Of a stretch of 9,438 bases of DNA, positions 1-7,159 are shown piece by piece. Origin of the DNA: Flavobacteriaceae bacterium (lineage in GTDB: Bacteria; Bacteroidota; Bacteroidia; Flavobacteriales; Flavobacteriaceae); NCBI GenBank assembly GCA_013042825.1, contig JABDPL010000035.1, positions 1-9,438 on the forward strand, in the 5' to 3' direction. The position numbers and the translations under genes are program-made. The notes under the pieces were generated by a model. It was not told where the DNA came from. It saw only the letters and a program-made list of their open reading frames with translations, and did no database searches. Position 1 is the stretch's first letter. Every line of letters starts with the position of its first letter.

Positions 1-413
1 AATATGCCGATGGCGGATTAGGTTGCGTGGTTCCTATCAGGGAGGCAATCCTGAGAGGTGCTACTGTTGTTGATGCCATAATCCTGGAATCGGAGAGCCT
101 TGACCATAATAAGGTGATGGGCAAGAATCCCTTTTCCCTGATGTTGAGCCTGTTCGGACAGTTGCTTAACCAGGTAGAACGCAATGATATAACCATTGGT
201 AAATTGGCAGCGAAGAATAACGATGTCGATCTCAATTTGTATTATACACCCACCCGCTTAACAGAGAATTCATTGATATTCAGTAAACGATTAATGCAAA
301 AATGGTGGAAGGAAGGCTATGAATATGCAAAGTCTAAGCACAATCAATCCCCATCCAACGAATTAAAGGACGATGATCTCGATCCTACCAAAGATCACTC
401 ACTTCTTGCTTGA
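1..413 (+). CDS. Patatin-like phospholipase, C-terminal part (partial at left edge)
   Basis: The reading frame is open from the left edge (first full codon at 3) to a TGA at 411-413, giving 136 visible residues. It opens with YADGG followed by VVPIREAILRGA. This matches the second catalytic block of patatin-family acyl hydrolases, where the Asp of the DG(G/A) motif pairs with the serine of an upstream GxSxG nucleophile elbow, and the following 'P...EA...GA' helix is typical. The nucleophile elbow lies outside the window and cannot be checked. The rest of the fragment has no recognisable extra domain and ends in a polar, Asp/Lys-rich tail. Family members hydrolyse acyl chains from lipids; the substrate here is unknown. 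The last 29 bp overlap the 3' end of the convergent membrane-protein gene. An internal GTG at 27 is not a credible start because the catalytic Asp lies upstream of it. Confidence 0.75.
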   Translation, partial: YADGGLGCVVPIREAILRGATVVDAIILESESLDHNKVMGKNPFSLMLSLFGQLLNQVERNDITIGKLAAKNNDVDLNLYYTPTRLTENSLIFSKRLMQKWWKEGYEYAKSKHNQSPSNELKDDDLDPTKDHSLLA

Positions 414-906
414 TATAAGTTAAAGCAGCATCGCTTGGTGGCCGCTTCTCCAGCATCTCGGTTAAAACGACTTCTCTCAGTTTATCTGCCGTATCAACTT
501 TTTCAGGCAGCCCGGCTTTTCTGATCAATTGAATCGTAGCTGATTTTGCCGCGGTTATAATGTTCCAACACTCATCACTCATATAGATCTGCTGGGAGAG
601 ATTGTGTTCGTATTCTTGCTCAATTGTTGCTATAATTAACGATTCATAAGTGTCTTTATCTGAAGATGTTGGCTTTACACGAATAATTAATTTATTCGGT
701 GAAATTCGCTCGAGGAATAACACCATGCGCTCATAGGCTTGCAGACGAACCGGAAGCGAATTTACCTGAAGATCCTTATGCAATAAAAAGCGACGCCGGC
801 CATCTTCATTCCGGGTGTGTTCACGAAAAAAATAGAAGGCAATTATACCGGTGATTAATGTTGGCACTGCGTATAGCAGAAGTTCAAATATTTTAGATAG
901 TTCCAT
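385..906 (-). CDS. Conserved membrane-anchored protein of unknown function (DUF7935-like)
   Basis: This 173-residue protein has one hydrophobic segment at about residues 7-27, followed by a basic cluster (GRRRF, 36-40) and a soluble domain. By the positive-inside rule the soluble part probably faces the cytoplasm. The stretch LPVRLQAYERMVLFLERISP (51-70) and the TM-then-'GRRRFLL' layout are familiar to me from a small family widespread in Flavobacteriia, which I believe is the one labelled DUF7935. That label is from memory. No catalytic motif is visible. It starts at ATG 906 and ends at TAG 385-387, overlapping the tail of the patatin-like gene by 29 bp. It is the last gene of a leftward group, just behind a decayed glutamate-synthase-like remnant whose open frame runs 14 bp into its start. 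It is not known whether transcription comes from far upstream or from a local promoter. Confidence 0.7.
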   Translation of the reverse strand: MELSKIFELLLYAVPTLITGIIAFYFFREHTRNEDGRRRFLLHKDLQVNSLPVRLQAYERMVLFLERISPNKLIIRVKPTSSDKDTYESLIIATIEQEYEHNLSQQIYMSDECWNIITAAKSATIQLIRKAGLPEKVDTADKLREVVLTEMLEKRPPSDAALTYIKQEVSDLW

Positions 907-1314
907 GGTAAATTATTTTGAGGTTTTTTAAACCCCGTAAATATATACAATCTTTTAATTCCTCCATTGATGCAAAGGGAATCATCACATTGTTGATGAA
1001 AATGTTATTAAAGGCATAAATATCCCTGTGGGTGCCGAATCCTGGGTGATTATTTTCCCGCTTGATTGAGGCAAAGATCCAGCAGCGCTTGATCCTTTTA
1101 AAGGGAAACTCCTCTTTATTATTCGCGACAGAAAATCGACGCATCTCCGGGCCTATGCTTTCCAATAAGCAGCGCAGATGTCCCATGACCGGATAATTCT
1201 GGATTATAGTGCGTCTTCGCCGGATTAAAATAGTATATATAGCCACTAATCCTGAATCAACCAGCACCCATTTCCCACACGAACGACTACATAAAATTCG
1301 ATGAGTGCGCTCAT
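893..1314 (-). pseudogene. Truncated, frameshifted remnant of FMN-binding glutamate synthase-like protein
   Basis: Only the N-terminal fifth or so of the family is left. From ATG 1314 (3 bp after the M20 stop) the frame reads MSALIEFYVVVRVG, a plausible start of the family's N-terminal membrane segment, then hits TAG after 22 codons. A second frame (open from GTG 1267) carries the recognisable region: RRRRTIIQNYPVMGHLR, then LLESIGPEMRRF, PFKRIKRCW, KRENN and GFGTHRDIY. These match the 'NFPVIGHLRYLLE..GPE..QYF...PF.R..RSW.Y..AK.ENN..FGT..D.Y' pattern of FMN-binding glutamate synthase family proteins (GltB-like domain, about 500 residues). After MIPFA the similarity stops and about 25 unrelated residues follow before TAA at 893-895. 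The Glu_synthase FMN/Fe-S core is absent. The frameshift plus large deletion indicate a dead gene. A recently recruited short ORF is possible but less likely. Confidence 0.72.
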
Positions 1315-1316
1315 GA

Positions 1317-2594
1317 CTAATTATTCAGGTAGTCGTAAGTCAGCTGTAAAAAGGTCCTCACTCCGAGAAGCAACCCGCCCTCATCGATATAAAAGTCGGG
1401 CGTATGATGTGGTGCCGATTCCGCGGTGCTGACATCGAGCGGTTTTCCACCTAAAAAGAAATAGAATCCCGGTATTTTCTCCTGAAAGAATGAAAAATCT
1501 TCAGCCCCCGTTATGGCTTTGATTTCAAATACCTTCTCCTGACCGGCTGTCTGATGAAGCGACGGCAACATTTGTGCCGTAAGGGCAGGATCGTTGTAAG
1601 TGATGGGATAGCCTTTGGCGATATCTATTGTTGCTTCGGCTCGGTAGGCTTTGGCAATGGCAGGCACCATTTCCTGCATGCGCTTGTTGATCTGTTTCTG
1701 CATGTCGTAGTCTAAAGTTCTCAGCGTACCTACCATATGTGCCTCTTCAGGAATGATATTGCTCCTGACTCCGGCAGAGATTTTTCCTATTGAAAGCACA
1801 ACAGCTTCCTTGGTTAATGGCATTTCCCGGCTTACAAGTGTTTGCAAACCGTCGATTATCTTTGCGCTTATCGTGATGGGATCTATGCTGGTCCAGGGTG
1901 TTGAACCGTGACTTTGTTTGCCTTTCACATGTATTTCAAAACTCTGGGAGGCCGCCATAATTCCGCCGGGTCTATAGGCGATGGTGTTGATATCCTGTCC
2001 GGCACCGATATGCAGACCAAATATCGCATCGACCTTCGGATTCTCAAGAACACCTTCCTTAACCATAAGTTCGGCACCGCCTTCCTCTCCCGGAGGTGCG
2101 CCTTCCTCAGCCGGCTGAAAGATGAATTTAACCGTTCCCCTGATCTTGTCTTTATTGTTGGCAAGGACCTCAGCAACACCCATCAGAATGGCTATATGAG
2201 CATCATGACCACAGGCATGCATAACTCCGGTCTCAACGCCACGGAATTCCGTTCTTACCGTCGATTTGAAGGGTACGTTGGTTCGTTCGGTTACCGGAAG
2301 GGCATCTATATCAGCCCTTAATGCCAGGACCTTTCCGGGTTGATCACCCTCCAGGATTCCAACAACACCGGTGTGAGCGATTCCTGTTTGAACGCTTATC
2401 CCCAAATCTTTCAGATGTTCTGCGATTTTTTCTGCGGTTCTGAATTCCCGGTTTGAGAGTTCCGGATTCTCGTGGAAATCACGCCTCCATTCTATCACTT
2501 TAGATTCGATTTGATCGAAATCTATTCCCTTTGAGTTTTGAGCAGGCGAGTGAAATGAAACATAACCGATCAAAACCATTACTAATAATCTCAT
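1317..2594 (-). CDS. Exported M20-family metallo-amidohydrolase (M20D, hippurate/IAA-amino-acid hydrolase type)
   Basis: This 425-residue protein is a zinc-dependent amidohydrolase or carboxypeptidase that should cleave N-acyl amino acids or related amides. The metal site of the M20D type is intact: Cys128 and His130 in HACGHDAH (126-133), the catalytic and ligand pair Glu163-Glu164 in QPAEEG, His195 in FGLHIG, and His396/397 in APHHTPDF. The RADIDALP block (92-99) is also typical. The dimerisation/lid domain is at about 215-325. Residues 1-18 (MRLLVMVLIGYVSFHSPA) form a short signal peptide with likely cleavage near SPA-Q19, so the enzyme probably acts in the periplasm or is secreted; many relatives are cytoplasmic. 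ATG 2594 lies 10 bp after the secreted DsrE-family gene and has no clear Shine-Dalgarno sequence. Its TAG stop precedes the ATG of the glutamate-synthase remnant by 2 bp, suggesting a former longer operon. Substrate cannot be assigned. Confidence 0.9.
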   Translation of the reverse strand: MRLLVMVLIGYVSFHSPAQNSKGIDFDQIESKVIEWRRDFHENPELSNREFRTAEKIAEHLKDLGISVQTGIAHTGVVGILEGDQPGKVLALRADIDALPVTERTNVPFKSTVRTEFRGVETGVMHACGHDAHIAILMGVAEVLANNKDKIRGTVKFIFQPAEEGAPPGEEGGAELMVKEGVLENPKVDAIFGLHIGAGQDINTIAYRPGGIMAASQSFEIHVKGKQSHGSTPWTSIDPITISAKIIDGLQTLVSREMPLTKEAVVLSIGKISAGVRSNIIPEEAHMVGTLRTLDYDMQKQINKRMQEMVPAIAKAYRAEATIDIAKGYPITYNDPALTAQMLPSLHQTAGQEKVFEIKAITGAEDFSFFQEKIPGFYFFLGGKPLDVSTAESAPHHTPDFYIDEGGLLLGVRTFLQLTYDYLNN

Positions 2595-2604
2595 ATAGTT
2601 CAGT

Positions 2605-3147
2605 TTAAAATTTTATAAAAGTATATCCATTATTCTGGTATTGCAAAAGCGCTGTCATGGCTGAGAGGGCTACCTTGACTTCCGGTATCATATCTGTACG
2701 CTCAACTGCCCTGAATTTCATGGTTTGTCCGCACAATATGATCTCGGCCCCGGCCTCAGTTAAGGATTTTATAAGCGGTGTATTCGGATTGGGAACACCG
2801 TAAAGTTGCTCGTATGCCGTATCGTTTAGAATATCCTGCCAGGCACCGCCATGTATAGTCATAGCTACCTTTAATTGCTCGGGTTTCAGACCTTCTTCTG
2901 CATGCATATTCAAAAATCTGGCTGCGGTTTCAATATATTTATTCACCTGTGACTTTTTTTCAGAAGACTCAGACACATCGAAGATAACCTTGTGATAGGC
3001 ATCGCGATCTGTTTTGATTTCGGGGTTTTCTACTTTGAATGTCTCCCCGTGTCCCTTGATGATCTTTCCTTCAATTCGTTCAACTTGTCCGAATACCAGA
3101 CTCATAAACAAAAAGGAGTATAAAATCGTTAATAAAAACCGCCTCAT
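2605..3147 (-). CDS. Secreted DsrE-family protein
   Basis: The protein has 180 residues from ATG 3147. A clear signal peptide (MRRFLLTILYSFLFMSLVFG, 1-20) is followed by a DsrE/DsrF-like fold: a first strand in HKVIFDVSE (about 52-60), a helix with VNKYIETAARFLN, the strand LKVAMTIHGGAW (93-103), and the family's Cys in ILCGQTMKF (Cys139). Relatives such as DsrE and TusD carry sulfur on that Cys inside the cell, whereas this one is exported. Periplasmic DsrE-like proteins occur in Bacteroidota but their role is not established to my knowledge, so no sulfur-transfer function is claimed. A longer reading from TTG 3159 adds only VSY and spoils the signal peptide, so ATG 3147 is preferred. It is first in the leftward group, 10 bp before the M20 amidohydrolase gene. 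Confidence 0.82.
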   Translation of the reverse strand: MRRFLLTILYSFLFMSLVFGQVERIEGKIIKGHGETFKVENPEIKTDRDAYHKVIFDVSESSEKKSQVNKYIETAARFLNMHAEEGLKPEQLKVAMTIHGGAWQDILNDTAYEQLYGVPNPNTPLIKSLTEAGAEIILCGQTMKFRAVERTDMIPEVKVALSAMTALLQYQNNGYTFIKF

Positions 3148-3166
3148 ATAACTTACCAATTAGCCT

Positions 3167-3195
3167 TAAATATATTTAAATTTGCAGAATGCCAA
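3167..3195 (-). promoter_or_regulatory. Possible Bacteroidota-type promoter for the DsrE/M20 group
   Basis: On the minus strand TTG (3195-3193) is followed after 18 bases by TATATTTA (3174-3167). This is close to the Bacteroidota pattern TTG-N17-23-TAnnTTTG, with one mismatch in the -7 box. Transcription would begin about 10-15 bases before ATG 3147, giving a very short leader. The -7 box lies within a 14-bp perfect AT palindrome. The region is AT-rich, so a chance match is possible. Confidence 0.33.
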
Positions 3196-3284
3196 TAGTA
3201 ATTCCGGATTGTTTATAACTATTGTAATTCCCCGGAAAATATACAAATAACATTGGCTAAATTAACTCCTTTAAGTACAGTATT

Positions 3285-5597
3285 TTGAACAATTTCTTAG
3301 ATCAATTGAATCCTGAACAACGCGAAGCCACCTTGCAAAAGGACGGCCCTATGATAATCATTGCAGGAGCAGGATCAGGCAAGACCCGTGTGCTCACCTA
3401 CAAGATAGCCTATCTTATGAGTGAGGGAATTGATCCTTTTAATATTCTTGCTCTTACCTTTACAAATAAGGCGGCCCGGGAGATGAAATCCAGGATCGCG
3501 AACATCGTTGGTGAGAGTGAGGCAAAGAACTTGTGGATGGGGACCTTCCATTCGGTCTTCGCCAGGATACTTAGAGTTGAGGCCGACAAACTCGGGTATC
3601 CTTCAAATTTCACGATCTATGATACCCAGGATTCTCAGCGGTTGGTGTCTTCTATCATAAAGGAAATGAAATTGGACAAAGATGTATACAAATACAAACA
3701 GATCTTCAGCAGAATTTCATCTTATAAGAACAGCCTTATTACCGTTAAAGCCTATTTTCAGAATCCTGAATTGATCGAAGCCGATACCATGGCTAGGCGA
3801 CCGAGGTTGGGGGAGATATATCAGGCGTATGTTGAGCGTTGTTTTAAGGCAGGCGCAATGGATTTCGATGATCTGCTGCTCAAAACGAATGAACTCCTCG
3901 CACGATTTCCGGAAGTCCTTGCAAAATACCAGGATCGCTTCCGTTACATTCTGGTAGACGAGTACCAGGACACCAATCATTCACAATACCTGATCGTTCG
4001 TGCACTGGCCGATCGTTTTCAGAATATAAGTGTAGTTGGCGACGACTCCCAGAGTATATATGCCTTCCGTGGTGCCAATATCAATAATATCCTGAATTTT
4101 CAGAGGGATTATCCCGAATCGAAGCTTTTCCGCCTTGAACAGAATTACCGATCGACAAAGACTATTGTTAATGCTGCGAATTCTGTGATTGAAAAAAACA
4201 CCATGAAGATCGATAAGGTGGTCTGGACGGCCAATGACAAAGGGACAAAGATCAAGGTGAACCGCCTGATGACCGATGCCGATGAGGGCCGTTATGTGGC
4301 GAGTTCCATTTTCGAGGAGAAGATGAAGCGACAGCTGAATAATAAAGACTTCGCCGTACTCTACAGAACCAATGCCCAGTCACGGGCCATAGAGGATGCC
4401 CTGCGCAAACGCGATATTCCTTACAGGATTTTCGGTGGCCTCTCATTCTACCAGAGAAAAGAGATCAAGGATGTGCTGGCCTACCTCAGGTTGATCATCA
4501 ATCCGGCAGATGAAGAAGCTTTAAAACGCGTGATAAACTTTCCCGGGCGTGGCATCGGTCAGACTACAGTGGATAAGCTTATCGTCGCTGCCAATGCTCA
4601 TGACTCAACAATTTTTGATGTTATGAAGAAGAGCGAGGCCATGAATCTCAAGGTAAATTCCGGGACAAGAAAAAAACTACAAGATTTTGTAACCATGATC
4701 GAAAGTTTTCAGGTTATGAATCAATCGTCGAATGCTCATGAATTGGCGGAACATGTGGTTAAGGTCACCGGGCTTATTCGGGAATACAATAAAGACGGCA
4801 CCCCTGAAGGCATAACGCGTATGGAGAACATAGAGGAATTGATCAATGGTATGCGCGATTTTGTTGAAGGTCAGAAGGAACTGGCTGATGCCACAGGATC
4901 CCTTACCGAATTCCTGGAAGATGTTGCTCTTGCTACAGACCTGGACCAGAAAGACGATAACCCGGATAGAGTTGCACTAATGACCATACACCTGGCAAAG
5001 GGATTAGAATTTCCGAATGTCTTTATTGTAGGACTGGAAGAAGATCTTTTCCCGAGTGCCATGAGTATGAATACGCGCAGCGAACTGGAGGAAGAACGCC
5101 GCTTGTTCTATGTTGCCCTAACACGGGCCGAGGACCGGATTCATTTGACCTATGCCTTATCGCGATATCGCTGGGGTAAACTCATCGATGCCGAACCCAG
5201 CCGATTTATCGAAGAGATCGATGATCGATATCTCGATATTCTTACACCTTTGCAGGAACAGCGTTTCAACCCTATGCTCGATGCCAGTATTTTCGGCGAT
5301 GTTCCAAAGAATAAGATCAGACCCAGGGGTGCCTCTATTCCGAAGAAGAAAAGGCCGGAACCCTTCAAAGCAGGTGTTCCCAAGAAATTGAAACCCATAG
5401 GAAAGAGCAATAGCGGTTCTGCAGACCAGATGATAAGCCTGAATGTTGGACAGCGGGTAAATCATCAGCGCTTCGGCAGGGGTGAGGTGGTGAAGATTGA
5501 AGGCAAAGGTGCCGATTTAAAGGCCGAGATAAAATTTGAAGGCAGTGGGATTAAAAAGCTCCTGCTGCGTTTCGCAAAACTCGAGATACTGAATTAA
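3285..5597 (+). CDS. uvrD: UvrD/PcrA-type superfamily 1A DNA helicase
   Basis: This 770-residue ATP-dependent 3'-5' DNA helicase belongs to the UvrD/PcrA class, which acts in nucleotide excision repair, mismatch repair and replication restart. All core motifs are present: Q motif around Gln12 (LNPEQREA), Walker A AGAGSGKT (27-34, Lys33), motif Ia LTFTNKAA (57-64), Walker B VDEYQDTN (224-231), motif III QSIYAFRGA (256-264), motif IV LEQNYRST (284-291), motif V TIHLAKGLEF (567-576), and motif VI EEERRLFYVALTRAE (602-616). A basic linker (about 672-705) leads to a C-terminal Tudor-like segment (VGQRVNHQRFGRGEVVKIEG, 721-740), which in PcrA/UvrD contacts RNA polymerase. The start is TTG 3285: the frame has a TAA at 3258-3260, no ATG lies between, and the next ATG (codon 23) would remove the Q motif. 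It abuts the YciO-type gene with zero spacing, indicating co-transcription. Confidence 0.95.
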   Translation: MNNFLDQLNPEQREATLQKDGPMIIIAGAGSGKTRVLTYKIAYLMSEGIDPFNILALTFTNKAAREMKSRIANIVGESEAKNLWMGTFHSVFARILRVEADKLGYPSNFTIYDTQDSQRLVSSIIKEMKLDKDVYKYKQIFSRISSYKNSLITVKAYFQNPELIEADTMARRPRLGEIYQAYVERCFKAGAMDFDDLLLKTNELLARFPEVLAKYQDRFRYILVDEYQDTNHSQYLIVRALADRFQNISVVGDDSQSIYAFRGANINNILNFQRDYPESKLFRLEQNYRSTKTIVNAANSVIEKNTMKIDKVVWTANDKGTKIKVNRLMTDADEGRYVASSIFEEKMKRQLNNKDFAVLYRTNAQSRAIEDALRKRDIPYRIFGGLSFYQRKEIKDVLAYLRLIINPADEEALKRVINFPGRGIGQTTVDKLIVAANAHDSTIFDVMKKSEAMNLKVNSGTRKKLQDFVTMIESFQVMNQSSNAHELAEHVVKVTGLIREYNKDGTPEGITRMENIEELINGMRDFVEGQKELADATGSLTEFLEDVALATDLDQKDDNPDRVALMTIHLAKGLEFPNVFIVGLEEDLFPSAMSMNTRSELEEERRLFYVALTRAEDRIHLTYALSRYRWGKLIDAEPSRFIEEIDDRYLDILTPLQEQRFNPMLDASIFGDVPKNKIRPRGASIPKKKRPEPFKAGVPKKLKPIGKSNSGSADQMISLNVGQRVNHQRFGRGEVVKIEGKGADLKAEIKFEGSGIKKLLLRFAKLEILN

Positions 5598-6218
5598 ATG
5601 GCCCGGTTGATAAAAATATTCGAAGAAAATCCGAGTGCCAGGGCTATCGCAAAGGTGGTGGATTGTTTGCGTTCTGGAGGCCTGGTCATCTATCCGACCG
5701 ACACGGTTTACGGCCTGGGATGTGATATTACTAAACCAAAGGCACTTGAGCGAATTGCCAGGATCAAGGGTATTAAACTTGAAAAGGCAAACCTGTCTTT
5801 TATTTGCCATGATCTGAGCAATCTTAGTGATTATGTTCGACAGATCGATAATACAACTTTTAAATTACTTAAACGCTGGCTGCCGGGTCCGTATACATTT
5901 GTTCTGCCGAGTTCAAAATCCCTGCCAAGGCCCTTTAAGAATAAAAAAACAGTTGGTATCAGGATACCCGATAATAATATTATCAGAGAGATGGTAAGGG
6001 CCCTGGGAAACCCCATATTGACCACATCGATCTATGATGAAGATGAGATCCTGGAATACACTACCGATCCGGAGCTCATCCATGAAAAATGGGACCGCCT
6101 CGTCGATATGGTGGTCGACGGTGGTTATGGCGGAAACGTTCCTTCTACAGTTATTGATTTAACCACCTATCCTCCTGAAACTTTAAGGGAAGGAAAGGGG
6201 ACGATTGATATTTTCTGA
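5598..6218 (+). CDS. yciO: YciO-type YrdC/Sua5 domain protein
   Basis: This 206-residue protein has the YrdC fold and the same length as E. coli YciO. Landmarks are the strand/turn VIYPTDTVYGLGCDI (30-44), FICHDLSNLSDYV (68-80), the PGPYTF loop (96-101), TVGIRIPDN (117-125), NPILTTSI (138-145), and the C-terminal GGYGGNVPSTVIDL then REGKG. YrdC/Sua5/TsaC enzymes make threonylcarbamoyl-AMP for tRNA t6A37. The YciO branch is a paralogue whose role is less settled. The basic KxR signature that marks true TsaC/Sua5 enzymes is not obvious here (the matching region reads IKGIKLEKANLSF), so calling it the t6A synthase would be unsafe. The ATG immediately follows the uvrD TAA, so translation is probably coupled. 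A GC-rich hairpin follows three bases after its TGA. Confidence 0.85.
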   Translation: MARLIKIFEENPSARAIAKVVDCLRSGGLVIYPTDTVYGLGCDITKPKALERIARIKGIKLEKANLSFICHDLSNLSDYVRQIDNTTFKLLKRWLPGPYTFVLPSSKSLPRPFKNKKTVGIRIPDNNIIREMVRALGNPILTTSIYDEDEILEYTTDPELIHEKWDRLVDMVVDGGYGGNVPSTVIDLTTYPPETLREGKGTIDIF

Positions 6219-6220
6219 AT

Positions 6221-6250
6221 AAAAAAACCCGGCTCATGGCCGGGCTTCTT
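6221..6250. terminator. Bidirectional Rho-independent terminator between yciO and the OmpA-like gene
   Basis: CCCGGC (6228-6233) pairs perfectly with GCCGGG (6239-6244) around a 5-base TCATG loop. A run of seven A lies to the left and CTTCTT to the right. Read leftward, the hairpin is followed by seven T, an excellent terminator for the OmpA-like gene (stop at 6269). Read rightward, the T-tract is weaker but it sits just after the YciO stop. Its position between two convergent genes supports use by both. Confidence 0.85.
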
Positions 6251-6268
6251 ACATTTAACGGTTTTAAC

Positions 6269-7126
6269 TTAATTTCCAGAGGCAGAAAGGTTTCTCATTT
6301 CAGATTCTATCATTTCATAGAATTCATCGATCTTTGGTAGAACGACGATTCGTGTACGTCTGTTTTTCGCCCTGTTTTCCGGGCTGTCATTTGCAACTAA
6401 AGGAAGGTGATAGCTTCTTCCCGAAGCGATGAGCTGAGCCGGATTCACTTCCAATTCCTGCAGCACGCGCACCACAGAGGTCGCACGTTTTACACTGAGA
6501 TCCCAGTTGTCTAGGAGTAATTCTTTTTGATAGGGTACGTTATCGGTATGTGCCTCGACCATAGCTTCAAAATTAGGCTTGCTATTGATGACCTTGGCTA
6601 CCTTGCCCAGAATCTCCTTAGCGCGCGAGGAAACCAAATAACTACCACTTCGGAACAATAACTTATCGGCAATGGAGATGAATACCACGCCTTTTTCGAC
6701 GTTGATCTCTATATCCGGATCATCTATCCCAACCTCTTTTTTCAAACTGGTTACAAGCGCCAGCATCACGCTATCCTTTTTTGTGACAGCATCCTGCAGC
6801 CTTGTGATCTTCAGGTCTTTCTCCCTCAAACTTTCCAGGGTCTTCTCAATGTTATCAGCACCTTTTGCCGTTAACATAGTAAGATCCTTGTTGCTTTGAA
6901 TAAGGTTTTCATTTGATTTTCTTAAATCTGCTATTTGATCCTCAAGGGCAGTTGCTCTGGCCAATGCAGAGGCTCTTTCCTCGAGACAGGTGTTCAATTT
7001 TACGGTAGCAGTATTCAGCAAATCCTGGGTTTCCTTCTGCCTGGCTTCAAGGGCGGCGTATTCCTTCTTCGAGACACATGAGGCCAGAAACAAAGCAGAG
7101 AGGCTTAAAACGAGTATTTTTTTCAT
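6269..7126 (-). CDS. OmpA-family lipoprotein with coiled coil and peptidoglycan-binding domain
   Basis: This 285-residue envelope protein starts with a lipoprotein signal (MKKILVLSLSALFLASC) and lipobox LASC with Cys17, so it should be lipid-anchored. Residues about 20-132 are a charged, heptad-like coiled coil (KKEYAALEARQKETQ onward). From about 145 an OmpA_C domain follows: LLFRSGSYLVS (156-166), VEAHTDNVP (190-198), DNWDLSVKRATSVV (206-219), ASGRSYH, and NRRTRIVV (255-262). Asp195 and Arg214 correspond to the pair that binds diaminopimelate in OmpA-type domains. The 'HTDNVP...DNWDLSxxRA' form resembles MotB-style members more than classical OmpA. It probably tethers the outer membrane to peptidoglycan; a link to motility or secretion cannot be read from the context. 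It appears to be a single-gene unit, with an exact TAnnTTTG box 34-41 bp upstream and a strong hairpin terminator 19 bp past its stop. Confidence 0.9.
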   Translation of the reverse strand: MKKILVLSLSALFLASCVSKKEYAALEARQKETQDLLNTATVKLNTCLEERASALARATALEDQIADLRKSNENLIQSNKDLTMLTAKGADNIEKTLESLREKDLKITRLQDAVTKKDSVMLALVTSLKKEVGIDDPDIEINVEKGVVFISIADKLLFRSGSYLVSSRAKEILGKVAKVINSKPNFEAMVEAHTDNVPYQKELLLDNWDLSVKRATSVVRVLQELEVNPAQLIASGRSYHLPLVANDSPENRAKNRRTRIVVLPKIDEFYEMIESEMRNLSASGN

Positions 7127-7159
7127 AATCAGTAATCAGGTTAATTCAATTTAACTTAA

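Noticed and set aside
1908..2321. Open reading frame of 137 codons on the plus strand
   Set aside because: It lies wholly antisense to the M20 amidohydrolase, whose metal-site motifs are intact. The plus-strand product has no recognisable motif.
3148..3159. Longer start of the DsrE-family gene at TTG 3159
   Set aside because: It adds only a few residues ahead of a normal signal peptide starting at ATG 3147, so the ATG is the better start.
3177..3184. TAAATTTG as the uvrD promoter
   Set aside because: It matches TAnnTTTG on the plus strand but has no upstream TTG at 17-23 bases, would leave a leader of over 90 bases, and overlaps an AT palindrome, so chance is likely.
5150..5465. Several overlapping open frames on both strands within the end of uvrD
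   Set aside because: They are shadows of the helicase motif VI and linker region; the helicase frame is continuous and conserved.
6103..6125. Repeated GTCGA-type triplets in yciO
   Set aside because: They encode the conserved LVDMVVDGG stretch and are explained by codon use.
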